Shown piece after piece: positions 1 to 7,082 of a DNA stretch of 11,849 nucleotides. Origin of the DNA: Bacillota bacterium (GTDB lineage Bacteria > Bacillota > Clostridia > Clostridiales > Caloramatoraceae); NCBI GenBank assembly GCA_023415335.1, contig JAEZLD010000185.1:1-11849 (forward strand). Direction: 5' to 3'. Both the position numbers and the translations under genes were made by a program. The notes below the pieces were generated by a model. It ran no database searches. It saw nothing but the letters and a program-made list of their open reading frames with translations, and was not told where the DNA came from. Numbering within the stretch: position 1 is the first letter of the stretch; every line of letters begins with the position of its first letter.

Positions 1-479
1 GCCAGACAGTTAGTAGTACAGGATGCATTTGATACTATATTATATTCTCTCCTATACTTATCATTGTTAACCCCCATTACAAATGTGGGAGTTATATCAT
101 CCTTTGCAGGTGCTGTTATAACCACCTTCTTTGCACCACCAAACAAATGGGCTGATGCCTTTTCACTGGTGTTGTAGGCTCCTGTAGATTCTATGATATA
201 TTCTGCTCCACACTCTTCCCATTTTATATTTGAAGCATCGCTTTCGCCGAATACGCGGACCTTTCTTCCATTAATTATTATAGCATCCTCTGTAGCCTCA
301 ATATCTCCTCTGAATTGTCCATAAACAGAGTCATACTTAATCATATAAACCATATGCTCTATCTCAGCATTTCTAAGATTAATTCCACAAAGCTCAAATT
401 TATCCTGGCGCTCCATGAGCACACGTATGGCAACCCTTCCAATTCTTCCAAATCCATTAATACCAACCTTTATAGCCAT
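1..479 (-). CDS. gap: Glyceraldehyde-3-phosphate dehydrogenase, N-terminal half (3' part beyond window)
   Basis: Glycolytic enzyme that oxidises and phosphorylates glyceraldehyde-3-phosphate to 1,3-bisphosphoglycerate with NAD(P)+ in the cytosol. Reverse translation gives 159 codons from the ATG at 479-477. The N-terminus MAIKVGINGFGRIGR carries the Rossmann GxGxxG-type dinucleotide motif (residues 7-15), followed by the KYDS segment (48-51), VITAPAKD (120-127) and the active-site motif SNASCTTNC (150-158) with catalytic Cys154. A whole enzyme is about 335 residues, so the C-terminal half lies left of base 1. The start is supported by AAAAGGAG at about 486-493, a few bases upstream. Residues 33-37 read I-N-L-R-N where classical NAD-specific enzymes have I-N-D, so the Asp that selects NAD over NADP is missing; the cofactor may be NADP or both. 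The family call is very secure; cofactor preference is inference. Confidence 0.97.
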   Translation of the reverse strand, partial: MAIKVGINGFGRIGRVAIRVLMERQDKFELCGINLRNAEIEHMVYMIKYDSVYGQFRGDIEATEDAIIINGRKVRVFGESDASNIKWEECGAEYIIESTGAYNTSEKASAHLFGGAKKVVITAPAKDDITPTFVMGVNNDKYRREYNIVSNASCTTNCL

Positions 480-531
480 TTCAGTCTCCTTTTAAACATA
501 TGTAATAATTAATGACTCTATCACAGCACTT

Positions 532-549
532 TGTTGTGTTAAATCAACA
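532..549. promoter_or_regulatory. Inverted repeat in the gap leader, possible operator
   Basis: TGTTG, eight bases, then CAACA form a perfect 5-bp inverted repeat about 20-40 bases downstream of the predicted gap transcription start. It resembles the NADH-responsive Rex operator (TTGTTAA-N4-TTAACAA), and Rex controls redox and some glycolytic genes in clostridia. The half-sites here are about two bases too far apart for a good match. It may be a diverged operator, a site for another repressor, or chance. Confidence 0.25.
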
Positions 550-573
550 TAATGACTGTGTTTTGCCTTATTT

Positions 574-603
574 ATTATAGCACATATATTATTTATGTTG
601 CAA
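574..603 (-). promoter_or_regulatory. Sigma-A-type promoter of gap
   Basis: On the minus strand TTGCAA (603-598) and a perfect TATAAT (579-574) are 18 bases apart. Transcription would start near 567 and give a leader of roughly 88 nt before the gap ATG at 479. The -10 box is perfect and the -35 box matches TTGACA at four of six positions. The position directly upstream of gap, beyond the terminator of the previous unit, fits. Confidence 0.6.
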
Positions 604-741
604 TATTTATTTTATTGTTTATTATGTGCTAACTTTATAATTATTTATTATCATTAATGAAGTATATCCATCATTATGTAGTCCAGTTTTGGGAGATGCT
701 ATTCATTCAATTGTTACGATGGAATAATTGCTTGTGGCAAC

Positions 742-776
742 AAAAAAAAGGACAGGTTTCTGAATAAACCTTGTCC
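742..776 (-). terminator. Intrinsic terminator after the GNAT gene
   Basis: Read on the minus strand, GGACAAGGTTT (776-766) pairs with AAACCTGTCC (759-750) around a six-base loop, with one bulged base, and is followed directly by eight T residues (749-742). It lies about 46 bases past the acetyltransferase stop, so it ends the Cys-rich/GNAT transcript and isolates gap. The plus-strand side has no T tract, so termination is one-directional. Confidence 0.92.
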
Positions 777-822
777 AACTATAATATACTAATTGATTTT
801 CATACAAAGGCTACTATATAGG

Positions 823-1371
823 CTATAGCTCCTTCATCATAAGAAGCTCTGAATAGTAGGTTCCATCCTTAAGCTTCATTGCATTTTTTCTAATGCCATA
901 TACCTCAAAGCCCATCTTTCCATAAAGACTGATTGCCCTGATATTTCTGCTGACTACCTCCAGCTCCATCTGCTCAAAGCCACATTCCCTTGCTTGCTCT
1001 ATAGCTTCTTCAAGGAGTGCACTTCCTATACCTGCATGCCAGTATTCCTTTTTAATTGCTATGCCCATCTGACACCTATGCTTAACCTTGAGCTTTGGTC
1101 CTACAGAAGAGAAGCTGCAGTTTCCAGCAAGTACACCATCAATAAATGCTGCAATCATCATGGAATCTCTGCTGTTTATCAGGTCATGAAGCAGTGCCTG
1201 CTCCTTCTCCAATGTGAAGGTAACCTCCTCCGGATACCTTAGCATAAAATCAGTGTCTCCAGAGGACTGCCTCAGGTATTCAATCATCTGCTGGGCATCG
1301 CCTACATCTGGAGTTCTAAGAATACATCTGGTTCCATTCTTGAGTATTACTTCCTTCTGTTTATACATCAT
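823..1371 (-). CDS. GNAT-family N-acetyltransferase
   Basis: A 182-residue protein of the size of a single GNAT domain, which transfers an acetyl group from acetyl-CoA to an amine. The fold is visible in order: an N-terminal strand with the basic LRTPDVGDA segment (18-26), the central strands (about 71-90), motif A with M102-G-I-A-I followed by the acetyl-CoA pyrophosphate loop H112-A-G-I-G-S117, and motif B with N143-I-R-A-I-S-L-Y-G-K-M-G-F155. The acceptor cannot be told from sequence; relatives act on protein N-termini, small amines, amino acids or antibiotics. Two adjacent ATG codons (1371 and 1368) could start it; a GGGGGAG about 11 bases upstream of the first favours 1371. It follows the Cys-rich gene by 47 bases with no terminator between, so the two are probably co-transcribed. 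The family is secure, the substrate unknown. Confidence 0.93.
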   Translation of the reverse strand: MMYKQKEVILKNGTRCILRTPDVGDAQQMIEYLRQSSGDTDFMLRYPEEVTFTLEKEQALLHDLINSRDSMMIAAFIDGVLAGNCSFSSVGPKLKVKHRCQMGIAIKKEYWHAGIGSALLEEAIEQARECGFEQMELEVVSRNIRAISLYGKMGFEVYGIRKNAMKLKDGTYYSELLMMKEL

Positions 1372-1418
1372 AATACCTGACTCTCCCCCTGATTCCAGCA
1401 GCTTACTTTACGAAGCAA

Positions 1419-1709
1419 TTATTTTGTTCTTTTTTCTGCTAATTCCTCTATTAGATCGTACTTCTCCAATATGTAACCATAGTTTTCCCTTTTGTGAGGG
1501 ACTATGCAATTACTACAATCCTTAAAGCCCTTTTCAGTGTATACAAAATTTCCTCCGCACCTGTCGCCTAAAGCATAAAGTGGGCAGTAGCAAAAAAGGC
1601 AGTTAAAGTTGTCCAGGTCATTGGTTTTATGACATGGGAAGTACTCGCACTCCTTGTTGCAGAAAAAAGCATATTTCTTACCGTACCAATATGGTTTATT
1701 TCCCTCCAT
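1419..1709 (-). CDS. Cysteine-rich small-domain (putative metal-binding) protein
   Basis: A 96-residue soluble protein with nine cysteines (17, 21, 26, 37, 40, 42, 51, 65, 68) plus His27 and His72. The spacing C-x3-C-x4-C-H, then C-x2-C-x-C-P-L-Y, C51, and C-x2-C-x3-P-H matches the Cys-rich small domain family (Pfam PF04071 as I remember it), common in clostridia and archaea and presumed to bind zinc or an iron-sulfur centre. Its biochemical role is not established. The start is well supported: AAGGAGGAGG lies at 1714-1723, just upstream of the ATG at 1709. There is no signal peptide, so it should be cytoplasmic. The GNAT gene lies 47 bases downstream in the same direction, which suggests one transcript from the promoter at 1747-1775 to the terminator at 742-776. 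Family assignment is good, function unknown. Confidence 0.9.
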   Translation of the reverse strand: MEGNKPYWYGKKYAFFCNKECEYFPCHKTNDLDNFNCLFCYCPLYALGDRCGGNFVYTEKGFKDCSNCIVPHKRENYGYILEKYDLIEELAEKRTK

Positions 1710-1927
1710 AGCTCCTCCTCCTTGAGATATGCAATTCTATCCAATAATTATAACAAACCATATACCCCTTGTCCACAGTTGGCTCCAGAGTCATCTTCAT
1801 AATAAAATCAGGCCTACCAGTATTTCTTAATATAAGCTTCTTAAAAGTTTCCTGGAACAATTCTTTGCAAGCATCTCATAAAAAACGGCATAAGCATTTA
1901 CCGCCTATACCGCTTAATCAATTGCAT
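1696..1927 (-). pseudogene. Possible frameshifted gene remnant upstream of the Cys-rich gene
   Basis: Minus-strand reading gives protein-like text in successive frames. M-Q-L-I-K-R-Y-R-R from the ATG at 1927 meets a stop at 1900-1898. A second frame, open from 1904, reads NAYAVFYEMLAK to about 1863. A third, open from 1875 to a stop at 1698-1696, contains KELFQETFKKLILRNTGRPD and then DKGYMVCYNYW. Two single-base losses (near 1899 and in the A run at 1864-1866) would join them into one chain. I do not recognise the family. The third frame runs through the predicted promoter at 1747-1775 and 14 bases into the Cys-rich gene, so one of these readings may be chance. No good ribosome binding site precedes 1927. 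It could also be an intact gene with sequencing errors, or a coincidence of open frames. Confidence 0.25.
1747..1775 (-). promoter_or_regulatory. Sigma-A-type promoter of the Cys-rich/GNAT unit
   Basis: On the minus strand TGGACA (1775-1770, five of six to consensus) and a perfect TATAAT (1752-1747) are 17 bases apart. The start point would fall near 1740, about 30 bases before the Cys-rich gene's ATG and just ahead of its strong ribosome binding site. Confidence 0.7.
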
Positions 1928-1930
1928 ATT

Positions 1931-1955
1931 ATAATCTCACGCATGCTTAGATTAT
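1931..1955 (-). repeat. Inverted repeat at the 3' end of the downstream GGDEF/EAL gene
   Basis: ATAATCT (1931-1937) and AGATTAT (1949-1955) form a perfect 7-bp stem around an 11-base loop that itself contains the palindrome GCATGC. It overlaps the TAA stop of the GGDEF/EAL gene (1954-1952). It may protect the 3' end or act as a weak terminator, but the stem is A+T-rich and no T run follows on the minus strand. Confidence 0.35.
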
Positions 1956-4228
1956 GCTGTTGTTCTTCTTCTGGCACTGCTTCCCCTAAGCTTTTTACTC
2001 TTTTTTGAGCTACTAAGCTTTTGGGAAAAGGGCTTTATATACCTATCCTCAAAACGCTTTGCAGGCACTGGTCTTCCAAGCAGATAGCCCTGTGCTTCAT
2101 CACAGCCCAGCTGGCTTAATATATCTAGCTGCTTAATGGTTTCTACTCCCTCTGCCATAATCCTTATATCCATGGACTTAGCCACTGCTACGATAGCTGT
2201 AATTATCCTTCTGTCGTTCTTATCTGAACATACATTGCCAGTCAAGGATTTGTCAAGCTTAATCCTGCTGAAGGAGTATCTCTGGAGAAAGCCTAAAGGT
2301 GAGTGGTCTTTCCCAAAGTCATCAAAGGATACTGTAATACCCCTATCCTTTAAATATCTGAATATGCCTCCCATTTTACGCTCATCTTGTATTGCAGCGC
2401 TTTCAGTTATGTCTAAATCTATCCATTTTGGATTAATTTTGCAGCTTTTGATATTGTCATTAAGAATATCTACAAACCCCTCATCCATAAGCTGTTTGGC
2501 CGATACATTAATTCCCGCTTTTAGCTGTAGTCCATATTTCTCATTCCACTTGTTTATCTGTACAAAAGCCTTCCTCATTGTCCAGGCTCCTATATCCTTT
2601 GTTATTCCCATCTTTTCTGCCACAGGAATGAATTCTTCGGGAGATATGTATCCATATGGTCCAGCACTCCACCTGAGAAGCACCTCAGCACCTATGAGTC
2701 TTTTATCGGAAAGTCTGAACTGAGGCTGATAGAACAATTCAAATTTCTTCTTTTTGTTAGCTCTTCCAAGCAGGCTTTTAACATCCTCCTGCCTTTGCTC
2801 ATATGCTCTTAAGGCTTTATCATAAAAAGCATATTTAACTGAGGCAGACAAGGCATAACACATAGCAATATGAGCATGCTTCAGCAGGTTTGTGCCATTT
2901 CTGGTATATTTGGGACATATAGCTATACCAAAGCTTACTAATACCCTCAGTTTCCTGCCACCTATCAGAAAAGGCTGCTCAATTTCGTCAATCAGCATGC
3001 TAATATATTTTTCAATGTGCACTCTTGCATAATCACCCGTTAAAGCAATTACAAACTCATCCCCGCCATAGCGTGCAACGGTTGCATTAAAAGTATTCCA
3101 TCTGTTAATTCTGACCGCCATCTCAATAAGAACTGCATTACCTGCTTCCCGTCCGTACGTGTCATTTAAAGCCTTAAACCTGTTAATATTCAGCATTACA
3201 ACTGCAAGCTTCTGTTTCACCCTTAGCTCCCCAATTTCCTGTTCAAGCTTATGCATAAAGAATCTTCTGTTGTATAGCTTGGTTAATAAGTCTATATCCG
3301 CCAACCGCTCAAGATCCGTTAACTGAATAGGCTTAAGCAGTCTGAGGCTATCCTCCAGCTTTATTTGCTTTACCCTTAATTCCTCTTCCTTTACTGCATT
3401 CTGCATGAAGACAGCCACAATATAGTAGCACAATATTATTCCACCAGAAACCATATTTAATATAATATTTTTTTCTCCAAGATAAATTTCATGTGATGCA
3501 AATGCTATTGTGAGCAAAAGCATAGCCAGAGCTTTCTTTTCCACACTCATATTTACTGGCTCTACATATATATTACCTGCGGGTCTCTGATTGCCTTTAT
3601 TGCTGGCCTGTATTCCTATAACCGTTACTATCAGCGATACAAGTCTCATTATTTTAAAAACAATGTCTGTATATACGTCATCATACGAAATCACCATATG
3701 CTGTGCCATGTTGCAAAGTGAAAATAGCAGCAAGCCGATTTTTATGAGCTTGAACAGACCTGATGATTTTTGTATGCTAATGCTAGCTGATAATACTATT
3801 ACCCCTGACAAAGTAATAATATCAAGGAGCATTATAAAGGCTGCATATGCCTCTCCGAAGCTGTTTATATGTATTTGCCCCTCTATTAACCATGGCCAAA
3901 TATATGATATAAACAAACATCCCAAGGTAAATGCCTCCACAAAAATAAGTGCACTGCCCAGATTTTTATAACACCTGACTATAAAGGTTACAACTGCTGA
4001 TGCTATTAATAGGTCTGCTATAATATAAGCCACCATTGAGGGAAACCGGATGAAAGATTTGGTCCAGATTGTTTCTGATATTAAACTTAATATATCCCCT
4101 AGTGTCAATAATACTAATCCAAATGTTAAAAGCAGTATTAAATTACGAATAGAAAAAGAGCAGTTGTCATGGAGTTCCTGTACCTCTCCTAACAGAAATT
4201 TTTTTCTTCCTTCTACCTTTTTTTTCAT
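1952..4228 (-). CDS. Membrane GGDEF-EAL protein with degenerate catalytic sites (c-di-GMP signalling)
   Basis: A 758-residue inner-membrane protein. About eight hydrophobic segments span residues 28-275, then a linker, a GGDEF domain (about 308-470), an EAL domain (about 485-730) and a basic Ser/Lys/Arg tail. The GGDEF letters (388-392) are intact, but the metal-binding Asp region reads N347-I-N349 instead of D-x-D, and the later guanine-contacting Asp is N364. No RxxD inhibitory site precedes the motif. The EAL domain keeps E515 (as EVL), N574, E609, D636-D637, K657, E693 and Q713, but loop 6, normally DFGTGYSS, reads D637-F-G-K-D-H-S-P644. I infer no cyclase activity and weak or absent phosphodiesterase activity, so it may serve as a c-di-GMP or GTP receptor or a partner of its upstream paralogue. 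AGGAG upstream supports the ATG at 4228. It lies 124 bases after that paralogue with no terminator between. Confidence 0.92.
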   Translation of the reverse strand: MKKKVEGRKKFLLGEVQELHDNCSFSIRNLILLLTFGLVLLTLGDILSLISETIWTKSFIRFPSMVAYIIADLLIASAVVTFIVRCYKNLGSALIFVEAFTLGCLFISYIWPWLIEGQIHINSFGEAYAAFIMLLDIITLSGVIVLSASISIQKSSGLFKLIKIGLLLFSLCNMAQHMVISYDDVYTDIVFKIMRLVSLIVTVIGIQASNKGNQRPAGNIYVEPVNMSVEKKALAMLLLTIAFASHEIYLGEKNIILNMVSGGIILCYYIVAVFMQNAVKEEELRVKQIKLEDSLRLLKPIQLTDLERLADIDLLTKLYNRRFFMHKLEQEIGELRVKQKLAVVMLNINRFKALNDTYGREAGNAVLIEMAVRINRWNTFNATVARYGGDEFVIALTGDYARVHIEKYISMLIDEIEQPFLIGGRKLRVLVSFGIAICPKYTRNGTNLLKHAHIAMCYALSASVKYAFYDKALRAYEQRQEDVKSLLGRANKKKKFELFYQPQFRLSDKRLIGAEVLLRWSAGPYGYISPEEFIPVAEKMGITKDIGAWTMRKAFVQINKWNEKYGLQLKAGINVSAKQLMDEGFVDILNDNIKSCKINPKWIDLDITESAAIQDERKMGGIFRYLKDRGITVSFDDFGKDHSPLGFLQRYSFSRIKLDKSLTGNVCSDKNDRRIITAIVAVAKSMDIRIMAEGVETIKQLDILSQLGCDEAQGYLLGRPVPAKRFEDRYIKPFSQKLSSSKKSKKLRGSSARRRTTA

Positions 4229-4352
4229 TTGTTTTCTCCTGATTAATTATTTTAATAAGGATAATACTGTATAAATATTGCTATGCTCTTACATTCTGGG
4301 ATTACCATATAACTATATATAAAGTCCTTTATTATTTTCATATAAATTTACA

Positions 4353-6680
4353 CTAATTATTTTTCATAAGGCCACATAAGTATTTCTCTTCAAACTGGTC
4401 TGCCGGAACAGGTCTGCCAAACATAAAACCTTGTACCTGATCACAACCAAAATCAATTAATATATCCAGCTGCTCCCTTGTCTCCACCCCCTCAGCTATA
4501 GTCCTCATATTTATTGACTTAGACATGGCAATGACTGCTGATACTATTTTTCTATCACCTTCACTGGTAACTATCTTATCTATAAGGGATTTATCTATCT
4601 TTATCCAGCTGAATGGATACTTTTTTAAATAGCTTATTGAAGAATAACCTGTACCAAAGTCATCTACAGATACCATTATTCCTCTGCTGGTGAAAAACTC
4701 AAATATCTTGTCCATTCTTTCACCATCCTCAAGCACTATGCTTTCTGTAATTTCAATATTCGTCCATTGGGGCTCCACATAGCTTGCTTCCATATTCTTA
4801 TTCATAACGTTTATGAAATCATCATCTGCCAACTCCTTAGGAGATATATTAATTCCCATCCTAAGGTCAATTCCATATTTACGGTTCCATTTAGCTACCT
4901 GTAAAAAGGCTTCCCTGCATACCCATGAGTCCATCTCTTTAATTATCCCAAGCTCCTCAGCTATTGGTATGAATTCGCTAGGCGGAATAAATCCATACTT
5001 TTCATCCTTCCATCTTATTAAGGCCTCTGCTCCTGCAAGCTCAATACCAGGAAGGTTAAATTGCGGCTGGTAATACACCATAAAATTACTTTCTTTAACA
5101 GCCTTTTCTAACAAAAAGCAAAGCTCGTTTTTCTTCCTTACAAATTCACTCAATACCGGGTCAAAGTAAACACACTTATTTATACCCGAGGTCTTTGCAC
5201 GATACATTGCTATATCAGCATATCGTATTAGTACATTACTTTCATTTGCATAAGTAGGACAAACAGATACACCTACACTTACGCTTACCTGCAGATCATT
5301 CCCGTCAATCATAATAGGTTTTGATATACATTCAATAAGCGAGGACGTCAGGTTCTTTATCTGGTCCTCATGGATTTCACCTCTCTTAAGTAAAGTAAAT
5401 TCGTCCTCTCCATATCTGGCAATAGTTGCTCCTATAGTATCCCATTGCTTCATTCTATCCGCCATTTCTTTGAGCACCATATCTCCAACATAATATCCAT
5501 ATATATCATTAATTGCTTTAAACCTGTTAATATCTATCATCATCACCAATATTATTTCATTTTGTTTTCTTTTACCTATCTCCTTGTTGAGCTTTTCCAT
5601 GAAATAATACCTGTTATAGAGCTTTGTTATGCTGTCTTCATTTGCAAGCTTATTAAGCTCCTGCATCTGATTAGAAATTGCATTCTGGAGACTGTTTCTA
5701 AGCTCTGTTTCCTTTTGTAAAATCTTCTGTGTTCTCATATGATTATATATACACACATGAGCTGCACAATAGCATACTATGACAACTAAAAAGCCTATCA
5801 TCTCATTACCAAAAAATTTATTGTGGACTAAATAGTTAATTAGCAGCGCTATAACCGGGTATTGCAACAGAACAGTTAATTTACTCGCCAAGCCCATTTT
5901 GTCCATTTGATCGACCTGTTCTATTTTGAAGTTCTGATTATAAATTCGAATAAAAACGCCCATTGCAACGGCCATAAGAGATATCATATAAAGTACGGTT
6001 ATTATTGAATTAAAACTACCTATTCCGCTTAAAACGAAAAAGGCATTTATTATATTCGCCAAAGAATATAATAAAAACCCACTGGAAATGATTCGAAAAC
6101 ATATTGGTATTGTGGCTTTTCTTATAAATGAAAGCCCTATTGCATTGTTAATTGTTGTAAAGGTATTCAAAAGTATAGACACTGTAATCAGTATATCTGA
6201 TAGCGAAAAGTCCCATGTGTTTCCAACCCTGTTATAAAAAAATACCTGACACACTAATATAGAAATAAGAATTATAGCAGCGGACATGTCAATAAAGAGC
6301 ATCCACTTGTTCCTGTTTTTATAATAAGTCACTGTAAAGCTGGAGGTACCAATCATAAAAAATAAACTTGTACCAAGGGATACTGCAATTAATGCAACCG
6401 TCTCATTAGGATTTATGCCTCTATATTCATACAAAGCAACCAATATATCTCTCACTATCCAGAATACATATCCAAAAAAGATTGCTAGCCACCAAGTCCT
6501 GTCCCGTGTGCTTCTTTCCATCTGAATATAAGAATACATAATTATACCAGCTGACATAGCTATACATAAGGAAGATAGTGTTTCTTTTGCAATACCAATA
6601 TTAATATATAAGCATATAAGGTATGAAAAAAAAGTAATGGTTTGTATCAGCATTATTTTTAATGTAAGCGATTTCTGCAT
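4353..6680 (-). CDS. Membrane GGDEF(GEDEF)-EAL c-di-GMP phosphodiesterase
   Basis: A 775-residue inner-membrane protein predicted to hydrolyse cyclic di-GMP to pGpG. About eight hydrophobic segments lie within residues 5-315, followed by a short helical linker (about 316-345), a GGDEF domain (346-505) and an EAL domain (about 515-765). The GGDEF signature is G424-E-D-E-F428, normally incompatible with cyclase activity, yet the metal Asp (D383), N391-D392 and D400 remain, so GTP may still bind. This matches Caulobacter CC3396, whose GEDEF domain binds GTP and activates its EAL domain. No RxxD inhibitory site is present. All EAL catalytic residues are visible: E552-A-L, N611, E646, D673-D674, K694, E730 and Q750, with loop 6 DFGTGYSS intact. 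GGAGG six bases upstream fixes the ATG at 6680. It is first of a tandem pair and has a SigD-like promoter upstream. What the membrane domain senses is unknown. Confidence 0.95.
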   Translation of the reverse strand: MQKSLTLKIMLIQTITFFSYLICLYINIGIAKETLSSLCIAMSAGIIMYSYIQMERSTRDRTWWLAIFFGYVFWIVRDILVALYEYRGINPNETVALIAVSLGTSLFFMIGTSSFTVTYYKNRNKWMLFIDMSAAIILISILVCQVFFYNRVGNTWDFSLSDILITVSILLNTFTTINNAIGLSFIRKATIPICFRIISSGFLLYSLANIINAFFVLSGIGSFNSIITVLYMISLMAVAMGVFIRIYNQNFKIEQVDQMDKMGLASKLTVLLQYPVIALLINYLVHNKFFGNEMIGFLVVIVCYCAAHVCIYNHMRTQKILQKETELRNSLQNAISNQMQELNKLANEDSITKLYNRYYFMEKLNKEIGKRKQNEIILVMMIDINRFKAINDIYGYYVGDMVLKEMADRMKQWDTIGATIARYGEDEFTLLKRGEIHEDQIKNLTSSLIECISKPIMIDGNDLQVSVSVGVSVCPTYANESNVLIRYADIAMYRAKTSGINKCVYFDPVLSEFVRKKNELCFLLEKAVKESNFMVYYQPQFNLPGIELAGAEALIRWKDEKYGFIPPSEFIPIAEELGIIKEMDSWVCREAFLQVAKWNRKYGIDLRMGINISPKELADDDFINVMNKNMEASYVEPQWTNIEITESIVLEDGERMDKIFEFFTSRGIMVSVDDFGTGYSSISYLKKYPFSWIKIDKSLIDKIVTSEGDRKIVSAVIAMSKSINMRTIAEGVETREQLDILIDFGCDQVQGFMFGRPVPADQFEEKYLCGLMKNN

Positions 6681-6745
6681 CTTTATCCTCCAAAATATGC
6701 TTGCTGCATAGGCTGCTTATGCTTTACATAATATAACTCATTTAT

Positions 6746-6772
6746 TTATCGGCACATTTCACTATAAGACTA
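6746..6772 (-). promoter_or_regulatory. SigD/FliA-like (flagellar sigma) promoter of the c-di-GMP phosphodiesterase
   Basis: On the minus strand GCCGATAA (6753-6746) is an exact match to the -10 element of flagellar sigma-28 promoters (TAAA-N15-GCCGATAA). Fifteen bases upstream the -35 position reads TAGT (6772-6769), two of four to consensus. Transcription would start near 6739, about 60 nt before the ATG at 6680. No comparably good sigma-A promoter is seen here. The poor -35 box is the main weakness. Confidence 0.5.
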
Positions 6773-7082
6773 GTCCAATTATAAAATCTTCATGTTTTAA
6801 TTTATAAAAATAAATTTACAACATAATAGCATATAAAATACCCCCTTATTAACATGTTCAGTTACTGCTGTATTTCTATCCATTATCTTCTGCACTTGAT
6901 AATTGATTTACATTAACTTAATAAAATATATGGCGCTTAAAAATTGTTTGCATGACTAAAAATTATTTTATAGTTTCAATTGCTAATAAAATAATAAAGG
7001 CAGCTCCTCTGTATATGTTTAATTATTTTAGTTATGCTTAAATGATTATAACGAAAGCAAGTTATTAGATGAAAATATTTTG

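Larger units (their letters stand above)
480..822. other. Intergenic region between gap and the GNAT gene
   Basis: There is no convincing gene in these 343 bases. The region holds the gap leader and promoter (about 480-603), an 18-bp inverted repeat in the leader (532-549), an A+T-rich stretch (604-740) and the terminator of the minus-strand acetyltransferase unit (742-776). A 36-codon plus-strand reading frame from the ATG at 657 has no ribosome binding site and runs into the terminator stem, so it is not called. Confidence 0.7.

Noticed and set aside
657..767. Plus-strand 36-codon frame (MKYIHHYVVQFWEML...) between gap and the GNAT gene
   Set aside because: No ribosome binding site, no recognisable family, and its 3' end is the terminator stem of the minus-strand unit.
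2136..2723. Long plus-strand open frame (195 codons) opposite the downstream GGDEF/EAL gene
   Set aside because: It is the antisense of a clearly conserved EAL coding region and has no family resemblance of its own.
4229..4352. Separate promoter or terminator between the two GGDEF/EAL genes
   Set aside because: Only a lone TATTAT without a matching -35 box and no G+C hairpin were seen, so read-through from the upstream gene is the simpler reading.
6961..7030. Direct repeat AATTATTTTA at 6961 and 7021, 60 bases apart
   Set aside because: Low-complexity A+T sequence in an A+T-rich spacer; expected by chance and not linked to a promoter element.
6952..7041. Plus-strand 29-codon frame in the divergent spacer
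   Set aside because: No ribosome binding site, A+T-rich composition typical of chance frames, no recognisable sequence.
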